A DNA stretch of 64,000 bases from Lautropia sp. SCN 69-89 (GTDB lineage Bacteria; Pseudomonadota; Gammaproteobacteria; Burkholderiales; Burkholderiaceae_E), in assembly GCA_001724855.1 (NCBI GenBank), contig MEED01000001.1, forward strand, positions 124,001 to 188,000, in the 5' to 3' direction. Positions 10,254-19,214 of this stretch are shown piece by piece. Each line of letters opens with the position of its first letter. Positions within the stretch are counted from its first letter, which is position 1. Under the pieces are notes generated by a model that saw nothing but the letters and a program-made list of their open reading frames with translations, was not told the DNA's origin and did no database searches. Both the position numbers and the translations under genes were made by a program.

Positions 10254-11039
10254 ATGGCTCGACGATCGCATAACACCCGTCGTATCGGCAAGCAGGTGCC
10301 GCTGCCGCCGGGTGCGCCGCCGGAATCGGTTTCGGCATGGGAGACAGTCTTGCCCGACGGGAGCGTGCATCTGACCCTTCGTGGCGCGAAGGGTCATGTA
10401 CTGCCTGGGCAATCGCTGCCCGGTGCCGGCAAGCCCGTTGACCTCAACCGGATGCCGCTGTGTCAGCGGCTGAATGAGCGCGACGTGATTCGGGCACTGG
10501 GCGATCTGCAACGGCGCCGCGGGAGGGCTCAAGAGATCGAGCGGCTCCGGGCCCAGGTAGTGATTGCGCCGAATGGGTTGAAACTGGGTGAGCTCGAGGC
10601 GGCTGCGTACTGGAAGGATCGCGCCGATCAGCTGGAGCAGGAGAACATGGAGCTGCGGGCCGGCGCGCCGATCGCAGACCCGGTCCTGCCTGACGACCCT
10701 GACCTCGTCAAACGCTACCTGGCCGCCGGCGGTCACAAGAGTGGTCTGTCAGTCGTCGAGTGGTGGCGGCGTGGCGAGCCCGTGCTCTGGGTCGAGGACC
10801 TGCCGGTCGACGCTGACACGGTGGGTAACCTCAAGAAGCAGCGTGAACAAGCGCGTGCCCAGGCGCGTTACTGGCGCCGCAAGGCGCAAGGGCTCGAGGA
10901 TCCTGAGGATCGCGAAGAATTCGAGCGGCTGGCCGCAGAGAACAAGCGCCTCGCCGCTGCTCTACACGACGCGCTGGCGAAGGCAAATTACTGGAGGTCC
11001 GCGCTCGAGCGGCTACTCGATGCTCAGGGCGCGCTATAG
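10254..11039 (+). CDS. Hypothetical protein with C-terminal coiled coils
   Basis: 261 residues, starting at ATG 10254 with GGAG 8 bases upstream. No signal peptide or membrane segment. The N-terminus is basic (ARRSHNTRRIGKQ), a beta-like stretch follows (WETVLPDGSVHLTLRGAKGH), then long charged helices with heptad character at ~75-145 and ~190-260. YW pairs recur (AAYWKDRADQLE, ARYWRRKAQ, ANYWRSALE), which hints at internal helical repeats. I recognise no family. It sits between metal operons together with another unrecognised gene, so it may belong to the mobile backbone rather than to resistance. Confidence 0.6.
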   Translation: MARRSHNTRRIGKQVPLPPGAPPESVSAWETVLPDGSVHLTLRGAKGHVLPGQSLPGAGKPVDLNRMPLCQRLNERDVIRALGDLQRRRGRAQEIERLRAQVVIAPNGLKLGELEAAAYWKDRADQLEQENMELRAGAPIADPVLPDDPDLVKRYLAAGGHKSGLSVVEWWRRGEPVLWVEDLPVDADTVGNLKKQREQARAQARYWRRKAQGLEDPEDREEFERLAAENKRLAAALHDALAKANYWRSALERLLDAQGAL

Positions 11040-11285
11040 GGACATTGTTCAACCATCAACGAGTCTTCGAGGGGCAGGCCACAGTTGAACCCGAACTTCA
11101 CCGAGCATTTGTCTAGATTCTGATGTAAGGGCGGGCAACGACGCGAACCTGAGGAGAGCATTTCCGCCGGCGGCATCTTGCTCAACGGCCACAGTAGTAG
11201 GATCTATTGCGCGGAAGTTCATGGCGACTCATGTTGTGTAGTCGGAACTCGCCGAGATCACAGAAACGAGTGGAGACGTCCACAG

Positions 11286-11819
11286 ATGTTCAAAAACACG
11301 GAAGGTTTCCTTGGCCTCGGCGCGGTGGGTTTGTTGCTGGTCACGGGCGTAGTGCTGCGCGAGTGCACCTTGCTTGTTGCGGCTGCTGCGGCCGCCTATC
11401 GGTTGTCCCTTTGGCGTATGGATTGCTCGGCGCCGTGGGACGAGTGGCGAGCGGCGTTGCGTTGTCTGGCGATTGGGGCCGGCGGACTTCTGGCGGCCGC
11501 CTTGCTGCTCGTACTGATTACGGCCGGCGCGGTTGGGGTTTGGCGGGTAGACCATGGACATCCGGTTCTTGCTCTTGGGTTGATGGCATTCGTAGCGGCG
11601 CTGATCGTCGGCTTTCAGATCGACAGGGACAGTCGATTGCGGGAAGCGCGACACTGGACGATGCTGATCCTGGTCGCCGTGGCGGGCCTCTGGGCAGCGA
11701 CGCCAGGCAATGCGATCTTGCCTTGCGCCGCCGCTGCCGGCCTCGCTGGATGGCTCGCCTGGGCCAGTTGGCGCCTCACTCGCCGAGAGGCGCGTGAGTT
11801 GCTCGAAATGGGGCGCTGA
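11286..11819 (+). CDS. Hypothetical integral membrane protein
   Basis: 177 residues with about five hydrophobic segments (roughly 7-37, 58-85, 94-108, 124-138, 142-160) and a charged C-terminal tail (RLTRREARELLEMGR). No known motif or metal-binding cluster. ATG 11286 is chosen because it gives a sensible membrane N-terminus; a weak GGAG lies ~10 bases upstream. The 245-bp gap before it shows no feature I can name. It ends 20 bp from the convergent gene at 11840-12235. Confidence 0.55.
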   Translation: MFKNTEGFLGLGAVGLLLVTGVVLRECTLLVAAAAAAYRLSLWRMDCSAPWDEWRAALRCLAIGAGGLLAAALLLVLITAGAVGVWRVDHGHPVLALGLMAFVAALIVGFQIDRDSRLREARHWTMLILVAVAGLWAATPGNAILPCAAAAGLAGWLAWASWRLTRREARELLEMGR

Positions 11820-11839
11820 CCGGTAGCGGCCGGTTTCCG

Positions 11840-12235
11840 CTACTTGAACGAGAACCTGGCCGTCGCGGGGGCCTTGTCTGGCCGCGTGACGACCACGACG
11901 GCCCTGGTTCCCGGCCCGACCTGGAAGCTTCCTTCGGCCTGCAGCTTGCCGCCGGCCGGCTTCAGCTCCACTTCCTGCTTCTTGTCTCCGCTTAGCAGCG
12001 TGAGCTTGGCGCTCGCCTGCATCACGTCGACCGGCTTGCCATGATCGCGCAGGTACAACTCGACCTTCTTTGGGCTGGCCACGAGCTCGTAGTCGATGTC
12101 CTTCGCCTCGACGACCATGCCCCCGTGCCTTGGCTCGAGAGTGTGGCCGTGCGGGCCCGCCGCGTGCGCGACACTGGCCAGGCACAGCACGACGGAAGCG
12201 AAGGTCGTTTGGGCGATCGATGCATTGGTTTTCAC
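11840..12235 (-). CDS. Small periplasmic protein, last gene of the RND operon
   Basis: 131 residues with a signal peptide ending AHAA and a short His-containing N-terminus (GPHGHTLEPRHGG). The rest is a beta-rich domain (YELVASPKKVELYLRDHGKPVDV, then EGSFQVGPGTRAVVVV). The pattern resembles the extra N-terminal domain of CzcB-type adaptors and the separate protein at 16509-17069. It lies 37 bp downstream of the RND pump gene and is probably co-transcribed. A periplasmic metal-handling role is inferred. Confidence 0.7.
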   Translation of the reverse strand: MKTNASIAQTTFASVVLCLASVAHAAGPHGHTLEPRHGGMVVEAKDIDYELVASPKKVELYLRDHGKPVDVMQASAKLTLLSGDKKQEVELKPAGGKLQAEGSFQVGPGTRAVVVVTRPDKAPATARFSFK

Positions 12236-12272
12236 GATGAATCTCTCCTTCGGTTGCGAAACATGATCGGGT

Positions 12273-15200
12273 TCAGAGCGCTTCGCTCGCGCTCTTGTTG
12301 GCGAGCCGCACCGCGTCCGTTCGGCCGAACATCCAGAACATCGCGGGGGTGAGGAAGGTGTCGAGCAGGGTGGAGCTGATAAGGCCCGAAAAGATCACCA
12401 CCGCGACCGGGTGAAGCACCTCGGTGCCGGGCCGCTCCGCTTCGAACAGCAGCGGGGCCAGCGCGAACGCGGTGACCAGCGCGGTCATCAGCACCGGGCT
12501 AAGCCGCTCGAGCGAGCCGCGCACGATCATCTTCCTGTCGAAGGCCTCGCCTTCGAAGCGCATCAGGTTGATGTAGTGGCTGACCTTCAGGATGCCGTTG
12601 CGCACCGAGATGCCGGCCAGCGTGATGAAGCCCACCAGCGCCGCGACCGACAGGGGCTGGCCCGACAGCCACAGCCCTGCCACCGCGCCGACCAGCGCCA
12701 GCGGGATGTTGGCCATGATCATCGCGGACAGGGTGGCCGACTGGTAGCGGCTGTACAGCACCACGAACATCAGCGTCAGCGACACGAGCGACAGCAGCCC
12801 CACCAGCCGCGACGCCTCTTCCTGCGCCTGAAACTGGCCGCCGAGCGTCACGAAGTAGCCTTCGGGAAGCCGGGTCTGCGCCACCGCCGCGCGGATGTCG
12901 GCCACGATCTCCGACAGCGCCCGCCCCGAGGCGTTGGCCGACAGCACGATCCGGCGCTTGCCGTCGTCGCGGCTGATCTGGTTGGGGCCATCGCCGTCCT
13001 CGATGGTGGCGATCTTCGACAGCGGAATCCGGCCGGCCGGGGTGTCGATCAGCATCCGGCCCAGCCCCTCGATCGAGCGGGCCGGCTCGGGCAGCCGCAC
13101 GACCAGGTCGAAGCGGCGTCCGCCCTCCACGATCTGCGCCACCTTCTCCCCCTCGACCAGGCTCTGCAGCGTCCGCAGCGCCTCGGAGGCCGGCAGGCCA
13201 TACCTGGCCGCCGCCTCGTAGTCCACCCGCACCTTGATCTGCGGCGCCAGCACCTGCTTCTCGATCTCCAGGTCGGCGATGCCGGGAATGCCGGCCAGCT
13301 TCGAGCGCAGCGCGTCGGCCTGGCCGCGCAGCGTGTCCAGGTCGTCGCCGAAGATCTTGATCGCGATCTGCGAGCGCACGCCCGACAGCATGTGGTCGAT
13401 CCGGTGCGAGATCGGCTGGCCGATCGCGATCGCGGCCGGCAGGTTGACCAGGCGCGAGCGGATGTCGGCGCCGATCTCGGCCATCGAGCGGGTGAGCTCG
13501 GCGGCGGGCTTCAGCCCCACGTCGAGCTCGCTCACGTGCACGCCCTCGGCATGCTCGTCGAGCTCCGCCCGGCCGCTTCGCCGGCCCACGTGCGTGACCT
13601 CCGGCACCTGCTTGACCAGCACCTCGGCCTGCCGCGCTATCGCGGTCGACTCGGCGAGGGTCACGCCCGGGTTAAGGCGCAGGCCGATCAGCAGCGTGCC
13701 CTCGTTGAAGGGCGGCAGGAAGGTGGTCGGGAAGAGCGGCACCGCGGCCACCGCCAGCGCTACGGTCACCACCGAAGCGCCCAGCGCCGTCCTGGGGTGC
13801 TCGAGCACCGCCTGCAGCGAGCCGCGATAGCGGGCCTTGAGCCAGGCCAGCAGCTTCGTGTCCCCGTGCGCCAGGTTCTTCATGCGGGGCAGCAGGTAGA
13901 AGCTCAGTACCGGCGTGACCGTGACCGACACCAGCAGCGAGGCCAGCGTGGACACGATGAAGGCCACGCCCAGCGGCACGAACAGCCTGCCTTCCAGGCC
14001 CGGCAGCGCGAACAGCGGGATGAACACCAGCACGATGATCACCGTGGCGTACAGGATCGCCGAGCGGACTTCCATCGTGGCGCGGGCCACGACCTCGACC
14101 GGACTGAGCCGGTGCCCGGGGTGCTTCGCGCGGTCTTCCTTCAGGCGCCTGAGCACGTTCTCCACGCCGACCACCGCGTCGTCGACCAGCCCGCCGATCG
14201 CGATCGCCAGCCCCCCCAGGGTCATCGTGTTGATCGACAGCCCGAAGTACCTGAAGACCAGCGCGGTGACCAGGACCGAGACCGGGATCGCGGTCAAGGC
14301 GATCACGGTCGGGCGCAACGTGCCCAGGAAGAAGAACAGGATCACCGCCACGAACACCGACGCGCCGATCAGCTTGCCCTGCAGCGTGCTGATCGAGGCC
14401 TCGATGAAGCTCGCCTGCCGGAAGGTGACCTGGGGCGCCTCCATGCCCTGGGGCAGCGAGGGCTCCAGGTCGGCGAGCGCGGTCTCGATCGCCCGGGTCA
14501 GCGCGATCGTGTCGGCAGTGGGCTGCTTCTGGATGCCTAGGATCACCGCCGGCTTGCCTTCGAAGCCGGCGTCGCCGCGGCGGATCGCCGGCGCGAAGGC
14601 CACGTTCGCGACCTGACGCAGCAGGATCGGCTGGCCGTTCCGTGCGGTCAGCGCGAGGTTGCGCAGGTCGTCGAGCCGGGAGGTTCGACCCAGGTTGCGG
14701 ATCAGGTACTCGCGGCCGTTGAGCTCCAGGAAGCCGCCCGAGGTGTTGCTCGAGAAGCCCTTCAGCGCGTCCTCGAGCTGCGCGTTCGTGATGCCCAGCT
14801 CGGCCATCCTGACCGTGTCCGGCTGCACCTGGAACTGGCGCACCTCGCCGCCGATCGGGATCACCTGCGCCACGCCCTGCACCGACAGCAGACGCGGCCG
14901 CAGCACCCAGTCGGCGAATTCGCGCACCGCCATCGGCGAGATCTTCGCGGTGTCGATCGGGATCGCGATCTGCATGATCTCGCCCATGATCGAGCTGATC
15001 GGGCCCATCCTCGGCACCGCGCCTTCGGCGAGCGCTTCCTCCATCGACGCCAGCCGCTCCGCGACCAGCTGCCGGGCGCGATACAGGTCGGTGCTCCAGT
15101 CGAAGGTCACGTAGATGAAGGACAGGCCCGACGAGGAGGTCGAGCGGATCGACTCCACGCCGGGCAGGCCGTTCATCGCCGTCTCGAGCGGGAAGGTGAT

Positions 15201-15392
15201 CAGCTGCTCGACTTCCTCGGAGGCCATGCCGCCGGCCTCGGTCATGATCGTGACCGTGGGCTTGTTCAGGTCGGGAAACACGTCGACCGGCATGCGCGAG
15301 AGCGTGAAGGCGCCATAGGCCATCAGCACCGCGCTGCCGATGATCACCAGCAGCCGGTTGCCCAGGCTGTTCTCCAGGAGCCACTTGAACAT
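12273..15392 (-). CDS. czcA: HME-family RND efflux pump (CzcA-like, substrate unassigned)
   Basis: 1039 residues, full-length RND permease. The fourth-helix motif at ~391-414 reads GGLVDDAVVGVEN, which is neither the CzcA ([15 protein letters not shown]) nor the CusA (GAMVDAAIVMIEN) form, so the ion cannot be assigned by motif alone. The other hallmarks are normal (RMPVDVFPDLNKPTV near the N-terminus, ISVRNGILKVSHY near the C-terminus). It is last but one in the leftward operon czcI-czcC-accessory-czcB-czcA-periplasmic protein. Zn/Co/Cd/Ni export is likely given czcI, but not proven. Confidence 0.85.
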   Translation of the reverse strand: MFKWLLENSLGNRLLVIIGSAVLMAYGAFTLSRMPVDVFPDLNKPTVTIMTEAGGMASEEVEQLITFPLETAMNGLPGVESIRSTSSSGLSFIYVTFDWSTDLYRARQLVAERLASMEEALAEGAVPRMGPISSIMGEIMQIAIPIDTAKISPMAVREFADWVLRPRLLSVQGVAQVIPIGGEVRQFQVQPDTVRMAELGITNAQLEDALKGFSSNTSGGFLELNGREYLIRNLGRTSRLDDLRNLALTARNGQPILLRQVANVAFAPAIRRGDAGFEGKPAVILGIQKQPTADTIALTRAIETALADLEPSLPQGMEAPQVTFRQASFIEASISTLQGKLIGASVFVAVILFFFLGTLRPTVIALTAIPVSVLVTALVFRYFGLSINTMTLGGLAIAIGGLVDDAVVGVENVLRRLKEDRAKHPGHRLSPVEVVARATMEVRSAILYATVIIVLVFIPLFALPGLEGRLFVPLGVAFIVSTLASLLVSVTVTPVLSFYLLPRMKNLAHGDTKLLAWLKARYRGSLQAVLEHPRTALGASVVTVALAVAAVPLFPTTFLPPFNEGTLLIGLRLNPGVTLAESTAIARQAEVLVKQVPEVTHVGRRSGRAELDEHAEGVHVSELDVGLKPAAELTRSMAEIGADIRSRLVNLPAAIAIGQPISHRIDHMLSGVRSQIAIKIFGDDLDTLRGQADALRSKLAGIPGIADLEIEKQVLAPQIKVRVDYEAAARYGLPASEALRTLQSLVEGEKVAQIVEGGRRFDLVVRLPEPARSIEGLGRMLIDTPAGRIPLSKIATIEDGDGPNQISRDDGKRRIVLSANASGRALSEIVADIRAAVAQTRLPEGYFVTLGGQFQAQEEASRLVGLLSLVSLTLMFVVLYSRYQSATLSAMIMANIPLALVGAVAGLWLSGQPLSVAALVGFITLAGISVRNGILKVSHYINLMRFEGEAFDRKMIVRGSLERLSPVLMTALVTAFALAPLLFEAERPGTEVLHPVAVVIFSGLISSTLLDTFLTPAMFWMFGRTDAVRLANKSASEAL

Positions 15393-15402
15393 TCGCGACT
15401 CC

Positions 15403-16512
15403 TCAGCGGATCTGGTTGATCAGCGTCGCGCCGGTCGTCGCGACCCGGTCGCCGGGCTTCAGGCCCGAGGTGACCGCGGCGCTCACACCGTCCAGCGGCT
15501 CGAGCGTGACGGTGCGCGGCTCGAAGCGCTCCGGCGCGGTCTTGACCCAGACGATCGTCTGGTTGGCCGGGTTGCGCATCAGCGACGCCACCGGGACCGC
15601 GATGCCCTCGACGCGAGTGCGCGTCTGCACGAACACCCTGACCGGCTGGCCCACCGCCAGCCCTTCCAGGCCTTCGCCTTTCGCGACGAAGGTCAGCGGC
15701 AGCGCCTGCTCGCGCAGGCTGCGGGCGGCGCCCACGAAGGAGAGCGGGATGCGGCGGCCGCCGGACGCCAGCGCGGCCTGGTCGATGTCAACTGCCAGCC
15801 CGGGCTCGAAGCTCAGCGCTTCCACGCGCATCCGGCCGGGATCGACGATCTCGAACACCAGCTCGCGCGCGTCGACCACCTGGCCTGCCACCGCGTTGGC
15901 CGAGGCGATCACTCCGGACACCGGCGCGACCAGCGCCTCGCGGGCGGACAGCCCTGTGCCGATGGCGGCGATTCGCGCCGCCAGGCTGCCGACCTCGCTC
16001 TCGGCGGCCTCGATCTCCTTGCGCGGTACCGTGTCGGAGAGCTCGCGCAGGCGCGCCGCGCGCTTCTCGGCCAGCGCCCGCGCGGCCCGCAACTCGGCGA
16101 GTTGCGCCATCTGGTTGGCGCGTTCGATCGGCGCCGCGGCCGGCACCACGTAGGCGAGAACCTCGCCCTTGCGAACCGTCTGGCCCGGGTTCGGCAGGCC
16201 GCGCGGACCGGCCTCGATGCGGCCCATGTTGAGCGCCTGCACCTTGCCGCCGGCGTTCGGATCCATCAGCACCCGGCCGTTGAGCTCGACGGTGCGCGGG
16301 AGGCTGCCGGCCTGGAAGACCAGGGTCCGCACGCCGAGCTGGCGCTGCGCGGGCTTGGGCAGGAAGACGCTGCCGTCGGGCTGGCGCTGCGGGCCGTTGG
16401 CGCTGGGAGAGGCCGGCGCGTCGCCGTGGTCGTGGCCTTCGCCGGCGAGTGCCGGGAGCGGCGCGACGAGCAGGGCAGCGAGGGCGAGTGCGACGAGGCT
16501 GGTGCGGCTCAT
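15403..16512 (-). CDS. czcB: CzcB-like membrane-fusion protein
   Basis: 369 residues from ATG 16512. Signal peptide ends ALAGEGHDHGD, so the mature N-terminus starts with a His/Asp metal-like motif. The core (VRKGEVLAYVVPA, the coiled-coil hairpin RAARALAEKRAARLRELSD, ALVAPVSGVIASANAVAGQVVD) is a standard RND adaptor. It overlaps the preceding gene by 4 bases (ATGA) and ends 10 bases before czcA. The frame is open far upstream inside czcC, but the signal peptide fixes the start. Confidence 0.88.
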   Translation of the reverse strand: MSRTSLVALALAALLVAPLPALAGEGHDHGDAPASPSANGPQRQPDGSVFLPKPAQRQLGVRTLVFQAGSLPRTVELNGRVLMDPNAGGKVQALNMGRIEAGPRGLPNPGQTVRKGEVLAYVVPAAAPIERANQMAQLAELRAARALAEKRAARLRELSDTVPRKEIEAAESEVGSLAARIAAIGTGLSAREALVAPVSGVIASANAVAGQVVDARELVFEIVDPGRMRVEALSFEPGLAVDIDQAALASGGRRIPLSFVGAARSLREQALPLTFVAKGEGLEGLAVGQPVRVFVQTRTRVEGIAVPVASLMRNPANQTIVWVKTAPERFEPRTVTLEPLDGVSAAVTSGLKPGDRVATTGATLINQIR

Positions 16513-17069
16513 TCGGCACCTCCGTCGCGCTTGCCGCCGGTCTCGGCCGGGCGTCGCCGGACGAGGGCGATCAGGGCCAGGCCCGCCAGGCCGGCGCCGC
16601 CTGCCCAGGGCGCCCAGCCTTGCCAGGAAATCTCGCGCACCGGCGCATCGTCGTGTTCGTCCTCGTGGATGTCGAGCTCGCCGGCGAGCAGGTCGATCTC
16701 GTCGCCCACGGTCACCGTGGCGGTGATCGGCAGCACGCCGCTCGCGGGCGGCTCCGGCAACTCGACTTCGAACGCGTCTTCGCCGTGCTTCTCGGCGGTG
16801 AGCCTCGCCCCATCGATCTCGAGCTCGATGCGGGCCTCGGTCACCGGGGCGTTGTCGGCCGCGCGGTCCAGGTAGAGCGTGATCCGCCGGCCGTCGAGCA
16901 CGCCGACCAGCTCGAACAGTTCGGAAGTCGCAGCGAAGCGGGTCATGGCGGGGCCCGCGGCTGCGGGCGGCGCATCGCCGTGGTCGTGGCCTTCGCCGGC
17001 CAGTGCGGCGGCGGGGCCGAGCAGGGCCGCGGCGAGGCTCGTCGCGGCGAGGAATGGAAGGAGTGTCAT
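16509..17069 (-). CDS. Exported, membrane-anchored accessory domain of the RND operon
   Basis: 186 residues: signal peptide (residues 1-24) ending ALAGEGHDHGD, a beta-rich domain (SELFELVGVLDGRRITLYLDR, then LPITATVTVGDEIDLLAGELDIHEDEHDD), one C-terminal transmembrane helix (~150-170) and a basic tail. Its pattern matches the N-terminal extra domain that is fused to CzcB at 36257-37486, so here the same module seems to be a separate anchored protein. The mature N-terminal GEGHDHGD matches its neighbour czcB exactly. It sits between czcC and czcB and is translationally coupled to czcB. Confidence 0.75.
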   Translation of the reverse strand: MTLLPFLAATSLAAALLGPAAALAGEGHDHGDAPPAAAGPAMTRFAATSELFELVGVLDGRRITLYLDRAADNAPVTEARIELEIDGARLTAEKHGEDAFEVELPEPPASGVLPITATVTVGDEIDLLAGELDIHEDEHDDAPVREISWQGWAPWAGGAGLAGLALIALVRRRPAETGGKRDGGAE

Positions 17070-17122
17070 CGTTCGGAATCCAGGATGCTGAGGGTGTTCG
17101 GTAGGGCGGGGCGCGGCGCGGC

Positions 17123-18388
17123 TCACTGTGGCAGCAGGCCGAGGACCTGGCGCAGCGCGGAGATCGCGGCGGCGAGCTCCACCCGGGCGCGTGCCGCCTG
17201 GCGCTCGGCCTCCGCGGCTTCGGCTTCGATGCGCAGCCGGGTGGGCAGGTCGGTTTCGCCGAGCCGGAAGGACTTCTCGAAGAAGCCGCGCGACTCCCGT
17301 GCGAGCTCCAGCCTGCGCTCGGCTGCTGCGAGCTGCATGCGCGCCGAGTCGACGCGCGCGCCGGCGGCCTCGCGCTCGGCCAGCAGGCGCTCGCGCTCGA
17401 GCGCCAGCCGGGCGCGCGCCGCCAGCGCCTCGGCGCGGGCGGCGGCGATTCTCGCGTCGGCCCGCGGCCCCGCGCCGAAGGGGATGCGCACGCCCAGGGT
17501 GATCGATTGCCGGTGGGGCTCGCCGAAGGCGTCGCGCTCGCGGGTGGCCGCGAGCAGGAGCTCGGGGTTCGCCCGCCGTTGGGTCGCCGCGAGGGCGGCG
17601 GTCCGATCGGCCACCTCGGCCCGGTCAGCGAGCTCGCGCAGGGCGCCGTGCTCGGCAGCCTGAGGCGCCGCGCGCTCAGGCAGGGGCTCGGGCGCGGCAT
17701 CGCCGGCATCGGCGGGGCGCAGGGCCAGGCCGGTCACGGCGCGCAGCCGCTGCAGGGCGGTCGACGCCGAGGCGCGCGCCTGCGCCAGGCCGGATTCCGC
17801 CGCGGCGACTGCGCCGTCGGCCTGGTGCCGGTCGGCGCGCGCCAGTTCGCCGGCGCCGACCCGGCGGGCGACGTCGGCAGCGATGCGCCGGGCGTTGTCG
17901 AGTTGCAGGCTCGCCACTTCCGCCTCGATCCGCGCGCGATGCCAGCCCCACCAGGCCTCGCGGACGTCGGCTGCGACGCGCAATCTTGCGCCGAGGGCGA
18001 GGCTGTCGACCGCATCCGATTCGGCTTGCGCCAACGCTTCGCTTCGCGCGCGCTCGCCCGGCAGCCAGAGCGGCATCGCGACGCCGACCTCCAGCTCCTG
18101 GGTGCCCAGGTTGTCGTTCAGCCGGTCGGTCCGTGCGGCGAGCTCCAGCGCCGGCGCTTCCGGCGACCACGCTCGGGAAGCGCGTTGCCGGGCTAGGGCG
18201 GCGTCGCGCCGCGCCGGCAGCGCCTGCGCCTCGGGCTGGCGGGCCCAGGCGGCCTCGAAGGCCTGGCCGAGGCTGGGGGCTTGTCCCGCGGCCGCTGCCT
18301 GCGCGGCCGCCGCGCTTGCGCAGGCCGCCAGCGCAAGCCCTGCGAGGGCGCGCGACACGCGCCCTCGCGTCGATCTTGATTCGTGCAT
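17123..18388 (-). CDS. czcC: CzcC-like outer-membrane efflux channel
   Basis: 421 residues, TolC-family protein. Signal peptide ends AAAAQ; the two helical repeats contain GVAMPLWLPGERARSEALAQAE and GVRIPFGAGPRADARIAAARAEA. It is very Ala/Arg/Glu-rich, as expected for the periplasmic alpha-barrel. First of the three pump subunits in this leftward operon, 142 bp after czcI. It is the outer-membrane partner of the pump at 12273-15392. Confidence 0.88.
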   Translation of the reverse strand: MHESRSTRGRVSRALAGLALAACASAAAAQAAAAGQAPSLGQAFEAAWARQPEAQALPARRDAALARQRASRAWSPEAPALELAARTDRLNDNLGTQELEVGVAMPLWLPGERARSEALAQAESDAVDSLALGARLRVAADVREAWWGWHRARIEAEVASLQLDNARRIAADVARRVGAGELARADRHQADGAVAAAESGLAQARASASTALQRLRAVTGLALRPADAGDAAPEPLPERAAPQAAEHGALRELADRAEVADRTAALAATQRRANPELLLAATRERDAFGEPHRQSITLGVRIPFGAGPRADARIAAARAEALAARARLALERERLLAEREAAGARVDSARMQLAAAERRLELARESRGFFEKSFRLGETDLPTRLRIEAEAAEAERQAARARVELAAAISALRQVLGLLPQ

Positions 18389-18530
18389 CCGATGCTCCAG
18401 TGTCGATAAGCGTCCACGGGAGATCGGCGGGCATAGCGACCATCGGGTCGCGCGACGCCTGCGCGGCCGTCACCGACGGCGCGAGCAGACGCGAACGGGA
18501 GTCAGAAAAGGAGGAGACCCGCCCCGCCGA

Positions 18531-18911
18531 TCAGGCGAGGCGTTGCCACTGCGGGCGTTCGGGCGGAGTAGTCGGTACGGCGTGAGGCCGGTACTCGGGC
18601 TGCGGTGGAGGGCTTAGCGCATGCGTGCCCGCGAGCGGCGCAGTGATCAGAAAGATCGCGCCGGCGAGATGAAGGTGGCAAGTGCTGCAGTCGCCGTCGG
18701 ACGTGCCGAAGAGATTGGCTCCGGTGTCACCGGAACCCTTCGAGCCATCGAACTCGGCGGCGTGACCACTATCGGCGTGATGCTCGTGTTCGTGGTGTCC
18801 GAAGTGCTGGGCCGCCCGATCGGATTCATGTCCGCAATACGATGCGACCGTCGCCCAACCGATCTGAAGCGGCAGCAGTGCGAGAATGAGGACGCTGATC
18901 AGACGGCGCAT
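18531..18911 (-). CDS. czcI: CzcI-like periplasmic metal-resistance protein
   Basis: 126 residues opening MRRLISVLILALLPLQIGWA, the typical CzcI signal peptide. It is followed by SYCGHE, a His-rich stretch HFGHHEHEHHADSGH, a CSTCHLH motif and a Pro-rich tail. In Cupriavidus, CzcI precedes czcCBA and has a regulatory or metal-binding role in the periplasm; here it is also the gene before czcC. Its Cys and His ligands are intact. It lies 54 bp after the SHOCT gene and may be read from the same transcript. Confidence 0.85.
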   Translation of the reverse strand: MRRLISVLILALLPLQIGWATVASYCGHESDRAAQHFGHHEHEHHADSGHAAEFDGSKGSGDTGANLFGTSDGDCSTCHLHLAGAIFLITAPLAGTHALSPPPQPEYRPHAVPTTPPERPQWQRLA

Positions 18912-18965
18912 TTTTTTAGTATATCCCTCAGGACCCGCTGCTCAGGACAATATCCCGATCGGCGT

Positions 18966-19214
18966 TCAGGAAACGAGATCCCGTCGCTTTTCCTCGTATT
19001 CCTGCTTCTCGATCTCCCCGCGTGCGTACCGCTTCTTCAGTATATCGAGGGCGGATTCCTCCAGCGCGGACGAGGAGCCGGCGTCTCGCCTGAGCCAACG
19101 CACGAGTACTGCGATGCCGAGCCCGATCAGGACGAGCCATAGCAGACCATGGACCATTCCCATGAGTCCATAGCCCATGCCCCAGCCGCCGTCATACATT
19201 CCGCCCCACATCAT
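18966..19214 (-). CDS. SHOCT-domain small membrane protein
   Basis: 82 residues: a Met/Gly/Trp-rich N-terminus (MMWGGMYDGGWGMGYG), one transmembrane helix (~24-46), then a SHOCT domain (ALDILKKRYARGEIEKQEYEEKRRDL). Such proteins commonly sit beside copper genes. The start ATG overlaps the stop of the Spy-like gene upstream (ATGA at 19211-19214), so both are likely made together. The function of SHOCT is unknown; an oligomerisation or nucleic-acid role has been proposed for the domain in general. Confidence 0.8.
   Translation of the reverse strand: MMWGGMYDGGWGMGYGLMGMVHGLLWLVLIGLGIAVLVRWLRRDAGSSSALEESALDILKKRYARGEIEKQEYEEKRRDLVS

Noticed and set aside
12411-14540. Long open frame (709 codons) on the plus strand
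   Set aside because: It is antisense to the RND pump gene and its translation is Arg/Gln/His/Asp-rich noise, a normal effect of high GC.
16513-17709. N-terminal extension of the czcB frame
   Set aside because: The frame is open through two other genes, but a signal peptide at 16512 fixes the start and the extension is Arg/Pro/Ser-rich shadow.
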